The position numbers and the translations under genes were made by a program. A DNA stretch of 64,000 nt from RHKX01 sp046330285 (lineage in GTDB: Bacteria; Actinomycetota; Thermoleophilia; Solirubrobacterales; 70-9), in assembly GCA_046330285.1 (NCBI GenBank), contig JAXLSX010000008.1:62001-126000 (forward strand), in the 5' to 3' direction. Positions 17,483-24,126 of the stretch are shown here, one piece after another (within the stretch, counting starts at the first letter, position 1; each line of letters starts with the position of its first letter). The notes beneath the pieces are model-generated. The model worked only from the letters and a program-made list of their open reading frames with translations, was not told the origin of the DNA and did not search any database.

Positions 17483-18541
17483 ATGCCGACAGCAGAAAAG
17501 AGCTCGACCAAGCCCCTCAGCGGGGCGCAGGGAAAGGGAGGCAAGCGCCTCGCTGCAGCCTTCGACGCCGTCAGCCGGATGCCGGCTCTGGAGGACACCG
17601 TCGACCGGGTCGTGAAGGCCGCGTCGCAGGAGAGCTCGTCGGTGACCGAGATCACCGAATTGGTGGAGACCGACACGGCGATGGCGATCGCGGTGATGCG
17701 CTCCGCCAACAACGGCGGCGGCCCCCGCGGCCGCGTCGCGAACGTGCCCGACGCCGTCGAGGCGCTGACCCCGGCCGGGATCCGCGCGGTCGCCGGATCC
17801 CTTCAGACCTACAAGCTGCTCCAGCCCGGCGCCAACTGGGCGAGCCTGCCGGAGCGCTTCCGCCGCCACGCAGTTGCGACGCGGCACGCGGCCGAGAGCC
17901 TCGCCGGGCTCGCTGACGTCGCGGGTCGCGACGAGCTCGCCGCCGCGACGCTGCTGCACGACGTCGGCCAGCTCGTCCTCATACGCCTCTACCCGGGCTA
18001 CGAGCAGATACTCGCCGACCGCACCACGACGCCCGAGGAGCGGGTTCAGATCGAGCGCCGCGAGTTCGGCGTCGACCACACGATCGTCGGCGGCGTCCTC
18101 GCCCGCCGCTGGGGCCTGCCGACCGTGATCGCCGGCGCGATCGAGCGTCATCACTCCGACTCCGCCGACGGCCTCGCAGCCGCCGTCCGCCTCAGCGACC
18201 TCGTCGCCCACCACGCGGCCGGCGACACCGTCTCACCGGAGGCGATGCTCGGCGCCGCCGAGGCCTGCGGCCTCAACGAGTCGCGCCTGCACCAGCTCGT
18301 CTACGAGTTCCCGCACGCGCGGGCGCCGCGGCAGCGCCGAGGCGAACCGTGCCCCCTCTCGCGCCGTGAGATCGACGCCCTGCGCGGCCTCGCCGAGGGC
18401 AAGGTCTACAAGGAGATCGCCGAGGAGATGGGCCTCTCCGCCAGCACCGTGCGGACCCACCTCCACAACGTCTACCGCAAGATCGGCGCCGCCGACCGGG
18501 CCCAGGCGGTACTCGTCGCGCGAGAGCGCGGCTGGGTCTAG
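17483..18541 (+). CDS. HDOD domain protein with C-terminal LuxR-type DNA-binding domain
   Basis: A 352-residue two-domain protein. Residues about 25-260 match an HDOD domain: an early FDAVSRMPALEDTVDRVV segment, METDTA-like ETDTAMAIAVMRSANN, then LLHDVGQLVL with an HD pair, and a later ERHHSD. HDOD domains usually sense or relay signals. Residues about 288-352 form a LuxR/GerE helix-turn-helix (LSRREIDALRGLAEGKVYKEIAEEMGLSASTVRTHLHNVYRKI). The fusion predicts a signal-responsive transcription factor. It lies 86 bases after gltX and ends 4 bases from the convergent response regulator gene, which has a similar DNA-binding domain. Start ATG at 17483; no strong Shine-Dalgarno. Confidence 0.85.
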   Translation: MPTAEKSSTKPLSGAQGKGGKRLAAAFDAVSRMPALEDTVDRVVKAASQESSSVTEITELVETDTAMAIAVMRSANNGGGPRGRVANVPDAVEALTPAGIRAVAGSLQTYKLLQPGANWASLPERFRRHAVATRHAAESLAGLADVAGRDELAAATLLHDVGQLVLIRLYPGYEQILADRTTTPEERVQIERREFGVDHTIVGGVLARRWGLPTVIAGAIERHHSDSADGLAAAVRLSDLVAHHAAGDTVSPEAMLGAAEACGLNESRLHQLVYEFPHARAPRQRRGEPCPLSRREIDALRGLAEGKVYKEIAEEMGLSASTVRTHLHNVYRKIGAADRAQAVLVARERGWV

Positions 18542-18545
18542 CCGC

Positions 18546-19160
18546 TCAGTCGATCAGGCTCGAGCGGAGCGCTATCGCCACCGCGTGTGCGCGGTCGCGG
18601 GCACCGAGGCGGGGGAGGGTCGCCTTAGCGTGGGTGCGGACGGTCTCGGCGCTGAGGCCGAGGCGCTTCGCGGCCTCCTCGGTCGAGAGGCCGTCGGCGA
18701 ACATCTGCAGGATCTGCCGCTGGCGCGGGGTCACCGGTGGCCGCTTGCCGTCGCGCGACTCGACGTCGGGGTCGATGAACGAGTTGAAGCTGAGCACCTC
18801 GTCGATCGCCGATCGCATCGTGCTCGGCGACGAGCGCTTGCTGACGTAGGCGGAGGCGCCGGCGTCGAGCGCCTCGCCGATCGCGTGGCGGTCGGACCGG
18901 CCGCCGTGAGCGACGACGCCGAGACCGGGCTGGTGGTGGAGGAGGCTGCGGATCGTCGTGGTCCCGGACGGCGACGAGTTGCCGGCCGCCCGCATCTCGA
19001 CGATGGCGACCTCGAAGGAGCCCACGCTGTTCAGCAGCTCGACGGCGCCGCGCCCGTCGGGCAGCTCCTCGAAGTCCCAGGACGGTTCGAGCAGCCGCCG
19101 GATGCCCAGGCGCACGACCGGGTGGGAGTCGATGATCATGCAGCAGCGGTCAGCGCCCAA
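18546..19160 (-). CDS. NarL/LuxR-type response regulator with a degenerate receiver
   Basis: A 204-residue protein with an N-terminal receiver fold (about 5-125) and C-terminal LuxR HTH (about 140-204: VTPRQRQILQMFADGLSTEEAAKRLGLSAETVRTHAKATLPRLGARDRAHAV). In the receiver the acidic pocket is reduced (IIDSHP) and the phosphoacceptor position holds Glu55 (VAIVEM) instead of Asp; the conserved Lys in AYVSK remains. Such receivers usually work without phosphorylation. No histidine kinase is adjacent. The start is TTG at 19160, supported by AAGGAGG five bases upstream; an internal ATG (residue 8) would cut into the first beta strand. Confidence 0.87.
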   Translation of the reverse strand: MGADRCCMIIDSHPVVRLGIRRLLEPSWDFEELPDGRGAVELLNSVGSFEVAIVEMRAAGNSSPSGTTTIRSLLHHQPGLGVVAHGGRSDRHAIGEALDAGASAYVSKRSSPSTMRSAIDEVLSFNSFIDPDVESRDGKRPPVTPRQRQILQMFADGLSTEEAAKRLGLSAETVRTHAKATLPRLGARDRAHAVAIALRSSLID

Positions 19161-19246
19161 CGGTTCCTCCTTACCCCCTCCGACGGGTCCTCGGGCGGCG
19201 ATCGTATCGGAGCCGGCGCCGCCTGATCCGCTACAACCACGACGCC

Positions 19247-19645
19247 ATGATCTCGGTCACCGCGAAGTCCCGTTACGCAGTCGTCGGCATGGCCGAGCTG
19301 GCGCGGAACGCCGGCCGTCCGGTGCCGATCGCCACCGTCGCCGAGCGTCGCGGCATCCCGGTCCAGTTCCTCGAGCAGCTGTTCTCGACCCTCCGCCGGG
19401 CCGGCCTCCTCACCTCCCAGCGCGGCGTCAAGGGCGGCTACAGCCTCGCCCGCGACGCCGAGCAGATCACCGTCCTCGAGGTCGTCCAGGCGCTCGACGG
19501 CCGCCTTGGCGAGGAGGGTCGCGAGGCCGGCGGCATCTGGGCCGACGGGGTCGAGGCCCTCCGAACCGTCTTCACCCGCGCCACGATCGCCGACGTCGCC
19601 CGCCGCGAGGAGGCGGAAGAGGGCGGCGGTATGTACTTCATCTGA
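19247..19645 (+). CDS. Rrf2 family transcriptional regulator
   Basis: A 132-residue winged-helix regulator. MISVTAKSRYAVVGMAELARN, then RRGIPVQFLEQLFSTLRRAGLLTSQRGVKGGYSLAR, are the family signature (recognition helix and GGY wing). Members such as IscR and NsrR carry three cysteines for an Fe-S cluster; this protein has no cysteine at all, so it must sense something else or act as an apo-regulator. Its target is unknown and no isc/suf genes are nearby. A TACAAC box lies nine bases before the ATG and no Shine-Dalgarno is present. Confidence 0.9.
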   Translation: MISVTAKSRYAVVGMAELARNAGRPVPIATVAERRGIPVQFLEQLFSTLRRAGLLTSQRGVKGGYSLARDAEQITVLEVVQALDGRLGEEGREAGGIWADGVEALRTVFTRATIADVARREEAEEGGGMYFI

Positions 19646-19675
19646 TCCGGGTGAAGCGGGCGGCGCCGAACCGAT

Positions 19676-19681
19676 TAGGTT
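19676..19681 (+). promoter_or_regulatory. -10 box TAGGTT
   Basis: TAGGTT ends seven bases before the ATG at 19689, consistent with a leaderless mRNA. Confidence 0.5.
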
Positions 19682-19688
19682 CGGGCCG

Positions 19689-20480
19689 ATGCCCGGACCG
19701 ATAAGTCCCGAAAAGGAACCGACGTTCGGACGGGGGCTGGCAGTCGCGCTGCTCTACGCGGCGGTGTTTCTCGCCGGCGGGCTGATCTCCGGTGTCGACT
19801 ACGACGAGATCACCCAGACGGCGTCGAACGTGTTCGGGTTCGTGGTCGTGCCGGTCGGCCTGGGCATCCTCGCGACCCTCGCGCTGACCTGGCGCTGGGG
19901 CTGGTGGAGGCCGCTCTTCACCGAGACGCGGCGTCTCGAGCACCCGAGGTGGGCGCGTCTGATCCCGGTCGGCATCGTTCTCTACGTCGTCGTCGCGCTG
20001 GCGTTCGCCCCATGGGGGGACTGGTCCGTGGGGCTCGTCGCTCTGATCCTCGCCGCGACGCTGATGGTCGGCTTCGGCGAGGAGATCGTCTTTCGCGGCT
20101 ACCTGCTCGTCGGCGCGCGCGGCCGCTACTCAGAGCTCGGCGCCTGGTTCGTGACGTCGGGCCTCTTCGGCCTGTTCCACGGCCTCAACATCTTCACCGG
20201 GCAGTCGGTGGGAGCCACGATCCAGCAGGTCGTCTTCGCGTTCCTCGTCGGCAGCTCCTTCTATCTCGTACGCAGGGTGACGGGGCTGCTGGTCGCCGGC
20301 ATGGTTCTGCACGGCCTCTGGGACTTCACCACCTTCATCTCCTCCGGGCGCGGGGAGGCAGCGGACGCCGTCTCGGGAAGCGCGCTCGCAGCCTCGCCGT
20401 TCGTCTGGATCACGGCGATCCTGACGGTCGCGACACTCGTCTCGATCTTCCGCGGCCGCCACGCGGCCCAGGAGGCCTAA
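19689..20480 (+). CDS. CPBP family intramembrane metalloprotease (CAAX protease-like)
   Basis: A 263-residue polytopic membrane protein with about seven to eight helices. The Abi/CPBP motifs are all present: GEEIVFRG (EEx3R) near residue 137, FGLFHGLN (Fx3H), and LHGLWDF (Hx3D), which form the membrane-embedded metal site. Bacterial members act in bacteriocin self-immunity, protein processing or unknown roles; nothing here specifies a substrate. Start ATG at 19689 follows a TAGGTT box. Its TAA stop overlaps the stop of the convergent membrane protein gene (CTAA). Confidence 0.88.
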   Translation: MPGPISPEKEPTFGRGLAVALLYAAVFLAGGLISGVDYDEITQTASNVFGFVVVPVGLGILATLALTWRWGWWRPLFTETRRLEHPRWARLIPVGIVLYVVVALAFAPWGDWSVGLVALILAATLMVGFGEEIVFRGYLLVGARGRYSELGAWFVTSGLFGLFHGLNIFTGQSVGATIQQVVFAFLVGSSFYLVRRVTGLLVAGMVLHGLWDFTTFISSGRGEAADAVSGSALAASPFVWITAILTVATLVSIFRGRHAAQEA

Positions 20481-20767
20481 CCGCCGCTGCCGCTCGTCAC
20501 GACGCCGACGAGCATGATCGCCATCAACGCCGCGAGCCCCACTGCCCACCACGACCATCCCTCGCGTCGATCCGGCGAGACGAGGCTGCCGCCGGCGAGG
20601 ATGAAGAGGGCGATGGTCGCAATCGTCCACAGCGCCGCGAACCCGGTCGTCTCGGCCGGCGGGCTTCCGTAGTCCTCTTTGTAGCCGTCGAATTCCCAGG
20701 CGAGGTAGGCGACGAAGAGCGCGGGGGCCGTCAGCGCGACGGCGAGCATGGTCCTGACCCAGGCCAC
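20477..20767 (-). CDS. Small membrane protein, 96 aa
   Basis: Three hydrophobic helices are visible (about residues 7-23, 44-62 and 74-91), separated by a polar loop containing EFDGYKEDYG and a DRREGWSWW turn. No family recognised. The start is uncertain: I chose the GTG at 20767 because GATACT ends six bases before it, the local leaderless spacing; an ATG at 20749 and a longer reading to 20812 are possible. It is convergent with, and shares stop-codon bases with, the CPBP protease gene. Confidence 0.6.
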   Translation of the reverse strand: MAWVRTMLAVALTAPALFVAYLAWEFDGYKEDYGSPPAETTGFAALWTIATIALFILAGGSLVSPDRREGWSWWAVGLAALMAIMLVGVVTSGSGG

Positions 20768-20849
20768 ATCGGCAGTATCGGCACCGAGGCGGCGGTCCTC
20801 GATATGTTGCATCCGCAGGTCAGTCGGCTCGCGCGGAGAGGGGCGCCGG

Positions 20850-21023
20850 ATGAGCAGACCAATTCAGTTCGTTCTCTATGCGCTCGGTGCGGTCGCGGTC
20901 CTCGTGGTGGTCAACTGGGCGCGCAAGGATCTCGTCGTCGGCCTGGTCGCGGCCGTGCTCGTGATCGCCGCGGCGTTCGTCTTCGCCCGCTTCGAGCAGG
21001 TGGCCGACGAGGACGAGAGCTGA
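20850..21023 (+). CDS. Small two-helix membrane protein, 57 aa
   Basis: MSRPIQFVLYALGAVAVLVVVNW and LVVGLVAAVLVIAAAFVFARF give two predicted membrane helices joined by ARKD, with an acidic tail ending DEDES. A GGAGAGGGG stretch about eight bases upstream of the ATG is a plausible ribosome-binding site. Longer in-frame readings upstream add an Arg/Cys-rich non-hydrophobic stretch, so I used the ATG at 20850. It ends 15 bases from the convergent nhaA gene. Function unknown. Confidence 0.6.
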   Translation: MSRPIQFVLYALGAVAVLVVVNWARKDLVVGLVAAVLVIAAAFVFARFEQVADEDES

Positions 21024-21038
21024 GCGAGGCCGCCTCGG

Positions 21039-22244
21039 TCAGGGGTCCCGGGACGGGTGACGTCCGCCGGGAGCGAGGATCGCGACCCCGATCGCGGCGC
21101 TGACGACGGATCCGCCGAGGATGCCGAGCTTGGCGCTCTCGACGAGCAGCGGGTCGTCGTAGGCGAGCGCGGCGATGAACAGCGAGACCGTGAAGCCGAT
21201 GCCGGCCAGCGCGGCGATGCCGACGACGCTGCGGAATCCGACGCCCTCGGGTAGGGCGCCGATCCGGAGCCGCACCGCGAGCCAGGAAGCAACCGTGATG
21301 CCGACCAGCTTCCCGACCACGAGTCCCAGCGCCACGGCTGCGGCGACCCGGGCCCCGTCGCCGACGCCGAGGGCGTCGCCGCCGATCACGACGCCCGCGT
21401 TGGCGAGCGCGAAGATCGGCAGGACGAGGAAGCTCGTCCACGGGTGGATGCGCTCCTCGAGCTCCTCGAGGACGCTGCGGCCGTCGACCGGGTGTGCGGG
21501 CGTCATGAACGCCAGCGCGACTCCGGCGATCGTGGCGTGGACGCCGGACTCGAGGGTGGCGACCCAGACCGCGACGCCGACGATCGCGTACGGCCAGATG
21601 GCGGCTACCCCGAGGCGGCGCATCGCCCCGATCACGATCAGCAGGCCGATCGCGGCGAGCAGCCACGGCAGCGACAGACCCGACGTGTAGGCGACCGCGA
21701 TGACCCCGATCGCGAGGACGTCGTCGACGACCGCGATGGTCACCAGGAAGAGCTTCGCTCCGACGCCGACTCGCTCGCCGAGGAGGGCGAGCGCCGCGAT
21801 CGCGAAGGCGGCGTCGGTCGCCATCGGAATGCCCCAGCCGGAGGTCCCGTCGGTGCCGGCCGTAAGCGCCAGGAAGATCAGGATCGGGACGGCGACGCCG
21901 CCCGCCGCGGCGAGCACCGGCAGCGCCGCCCGGCGCGGCTCGCGGAGGTCGCCGGTGACGACCTCGCGCTTGATCTCGAGCGAGATCAGGAAGAAGAAGA
22001 GCGTCATCAGGCCGTCGTTGACCCAGTGGCCCAGATCCTCGCTGATCGAGGCGTCGCCGATGCCGATGGTCAGCTCGGTGTGCCAGAACGACTCGTAGCC
22101 GCCGATCCCGAAGACGTTGACCCAGATCAGGGCGACGATCGAGCCCGCGAACAGCGCGAATCCGCCGCCCTCCTCGGTCTTGAGGAAGCTCGTCACCGGG
22201 TCGATCACCGCGATCGCCCGCTTCGGTCGCAGCTTCGGCGCCAT
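21039..22244 (-). CDS. nhaA: Na+/H+ antiporter NhaA
   Basis: A 401-residue secondary transporter that exports Na+ (or Li+) in exchange for protons across the cytoplasmic membrane. About twelve helices are present. Family landmarks: LGHWVNDGLMTLFFFLISLE, KREVVTGDL, the TDAAFAIA segment with the unwound-helix Asp, and VVDDVLAIGVIA with the adjacent ion-binding Asp pair. A TACCGT box ends eight bases before the ATG with no Shine-Dalgarno. The gene is divergent from cysK. Confidence 0.95.
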   Translation of the reverse strand: MAPKLRPKRAIAVIDPVTSFLKTEEGGGFALFAGSIVALIWVNVFGIGGYESFWHTELTIGIGDASISEDLGHWVNDGLMTLFFFLISLEIKREVVTGDLREPRRAALPVLAAAGGVAVPILIFLALTAGTDGTSGWGIPMATDAAFAIAALALLGERVGVGAKLFLVTIAVVDDVLAIGVIAVAYTSGLSLPWLLAAIGLLIVIGAMRRLGVAAIWPYAIVGVAVWVATLESGVHATIAGVALAFMTPAHPVDGRSVLEELEERIHPWTSFLVLPIFALANAGVVIGGDALGVGDGARVAAAVALGLVVGKLVGITVASWLAVRLRIGALPEGVGFRSVVGIAALAGIGFTVSLFIAALAYDDPLLVESAKLGILGGSVVSAAIGVAILAPGGRHPSRDP

Positions 22245-22252
22245 CGCCCCTG

Positions 22253-22258
22253 ACGGTA
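22253..22258 (-). promoter_or_regulatory. -10 box TACCGT before nhaA
   Basis: Minus-strand TACCGT, eight bases before the nhaA ATG; fits the leaderless pattern. Confidence 0.45.
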
Positions 22259-22305
22259 TCTGCCCGTGCCGCGGGGACGGACGCGAGCCAGCTCCCGATC
22301 GGGGC

Positions 22306-22311
22306 TACCCT
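22306..22311 (+). promoter_or_regulatory. -10 box TACCCT before cysK
   Basis: TACCCT ends exactly six bases before the cysK ATG; no Shine-Dalgarno. Confidence 0.5.
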
Positions 22312-22317
22312 TGCCCG

Positions 22318-23268
22318 ATGGCATCGAGCGCTTCACCGACGCTGCGGATCGCGGCCGAGGCGTCGGCCGTGGTCGGCGACACCCCGATGGTCGCGCTGAA
22401 GCGGATCGGCGAGGGCCTTGGGGCCGAGCTCGTCGGCAAGCTCGAGTGGTTCAACCCCGGCGGTTCGATCAAGGACCGGATCGGGGTCGCGATGATCGAC
22501 GCGGCCGAGGCCGACGGAAAGATCGAGCCGGGACGGACGGTGATCGTCGAGCCGACCTCCGGCAACACCGGCATCGCCCTGGCGATGGTCTGCGCCGCCC
22601 GCGGCTACCGCTGCATCCTGACCCTGCCCGAGGGGATGAGCCGGGAGCGCTCGGCGATGCTCCGGAGCTACGGGGCGGTCGTGCGCGAAACGCCTTCGAT
22701 GGGCGGCATGAACGAGTCGGTCGACCTCGCCCGGCGCCTGGTCGGCGAACACGAGAACGCCTACATGCCGCAGCAGTTCGACAATCCGGCCAATCCCGAG
22801 GTCCACCGGCGCACGACCGCCGAGGAGATCTGGCGCGACACCGACGGCCGCGTCGACGCGATCGTCTGCGGCGCCGGCACCGGCGGCACGATCACGGGCG
22901 TCGGCCAGGCGCTGAAGGAGCGCAACCCCGACCTCTACGTTCTCGCGGTCGAGCCCGCCGGCTCGCCCGTGCTCTCGGGCGGCCACCCCGGGCCGCACAA
23001 GATCCAGGGGATCGGCCCCGGATTCGTGCCGAGCGTGCTCGACCGGTCGGTGATCGACGAGATCATGACCGTCGAGGACGAGTCGGCGATCGCCACGGCC
23101 GCGCTCGCGGCCACCCGGGAGGGGCTGCTGATCGGGATCTCGGCGGGGGCCGCGCTCCACGGAGCGATCGAGCTCGGCAGCCGGCCCGAGATGAGGGGCA
23201 AGCGGATCGTGATCGTCTTCGCCGACGCCGGCGAGCGCTACATGTCGCTGCCCTGGTTCGGAGGTTGA
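22318..23268 (+). CDS. cysK: Cysteine synthase (O-acetylserine sulfhydrylase)
   Basis: PLP enzyme that makes cysteine from O-acetylserine and sulfide in the cytosol; 316 residues. The PLP lysine lies in NPGGSIKDRIG; PTSGNTG binds the substrate carboxylate; GAGTGGTITG binds the PLP phosphate. These are the standard OASS motifs, and there is no CBS-type regulatory extension. It is followed by cysE after only four bases, giving a two-gene cysteine operon in which the products can form the CysK-CysE complex. The start is leaderless-like. Confidence 0.95.
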   Translation: MASSASPTLRIAAEASAVVGDTPMVALKRIGEGLGAELVGKLEWFNPGGSIKDRIGVAMIDAAEADGKIEPGRTVIVEPTSGNTGIALAMVCAARGYRCILTLPEGMSRERSAMLRSYGAVVRETPSMGGMNESVDLARRLVGEHENAYMPQQFDNPANPEVHRRTTAEEIWRDTDGRVDAIVCGAGTGGTITGVGQALKERNPDLYVLAVEPAGSPVLSGGHPGPHKIQGIGPGFVPSVLDRSVIDEIMTVEDESAIATAALAATREGLLIGISAGAALHGAIELGSRPEMRGKRIVIVFADAGERYMSLPWFGG

Positions 23269-23272
23269 GCCC

Positions 23273-24004
23273 GTGCTCGGGTTGACGCTTCGCAGGATCC
23301 TCAAGGAGGTGCGCGCCGACGTCGAGGCCGCCCGCGACCGCGATCCCGCGGCCCGCTCGGTCAGCACCTTCGCGATCCTCTCCTCCTGGGGCGGCGTCCA
23401 GGCGCTGCTGGCCCACCGGATCGCCCACGCGATGCACCTCAGCGGCGCCAAGGTGGTGCCGCGGGTGATCGTCTACGCGACCCGGGCGCTGACCGGCATC
23501 GAGATCCATCCGGGCGCCCGGATCGGCGCCGAGTTCTTCATCGACCACGGCTCCGGCGTCGTCATCGGCGAGACCGCCGAGATCGGCGATCGAGTCACCG
23601 TCTACCAGGGCGTGACCCTCGGCGGCACCGGCTTTCAGCGCGGGAAGCGCCATCCGACGATCCAGGACAACGTCACGATCGGCTCCGGAGCGAAGCTGCT
23701 CGGCCCGGTCACGGTCGGCCACGGCGCCAAGATCGGCGCCAACACCGTCGTCGTGACCGACGTTCCCGAGCAGGCCACGGTCGTCGGCAACCCGGGTCAC
23801 ATCGTCCGCGTCGAGGGCCGTCGTCCCGAGGGTCCCGACACCGACTGGATCCACCTCCCGGACCCGATCGCCGACGCGATCAAGAACCTCTCCGACCGCC
23901 TCACCGAGATCGAGCGGCGGCTGGCGACGCTGGACGGCGGCGACGCCGAGGCCGAGGTCCGTGAGCTGCGCCCGAAGCAGGGCCCGACGACCGCCGGGGG
24001 GTAG
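23273..24004 (+). CDS. cysE: Serine O-acetyltransferase
   Basis: Activates serine with acetyl-CoA for cysteine synthesis. The 243-residue protein has the N-terminal helical SAT region (SWGGVQALLAHRIAH) and the left-handed beta-helix of hexapeptide repeats, including HPGARIG, FIDHGSGVVIGE and YQGVTLGGTG, with the catalytic His/Asp pair in this region. An approximately 50-residue charged tail follows (to LRPKQGPTTAGG), and it lacks the usual C-terminal Ile that inserts into CysK. GTG start four bases after the cysK stop; translational coupling is likely. Confidence 0.94.
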   Translation: MLGLTLRRILKEVRADVEAARDRDPAARSVSTFAILSSWGGVQALLAHRIAHAMHLSGAKVVPRVIVYATRALTGIEIHPGARIGAEFFIDHGSGVVIGETAEIGDRVTVYQGVTLGGTGFQRGKRHPTIQDNVTIGSGAKLLGPVTVGHGAKIGANTVVVTDVPEQATVVGNPGHIVRVEGRRPEGPDTDWIHLPDPIADAIKNLSDRLTEIERRLATLDGGDAEAEVRELRPKQGPTTAGG

Positions 24005-24010
24005 GTAACC

Positions 24011-24051
24011 CCGGGGAGATCCTCCGGGCTTCGCCCGTCCGGTCTCCCCGG
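24011..24051 (+). terminator. Terminator of the cysK-cysE operon
   Basis: CCGGGGAGATC (24011-24021) pairs with GGTCTCCCCGG (24041-24051) over 11 bp with one G-T pair; an inner GGGC-GCCC hairpin sits in the loop. It starts seven bases after the cysE stop. Confidence 0.7.
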
Positions 24052-24112
24052 CCGGCGCGGTGTTACGGGACGGGAACCCTGTAAGGCCTGATTCGTGGTC
24101 CTGACCGGCGAC

Positions 24113-24118
24113 TATCCT
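24113..24118 (+). promoter_or_regulatory. -10 box TATCCT before the UvrD-family helicase gene
   Basis: TATCCT ends eight bases before the ATG at 24127; no Shine-Dalgarno. Confidence 0.5.
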
Positions 24119-24126
24119 CAGCCGCG

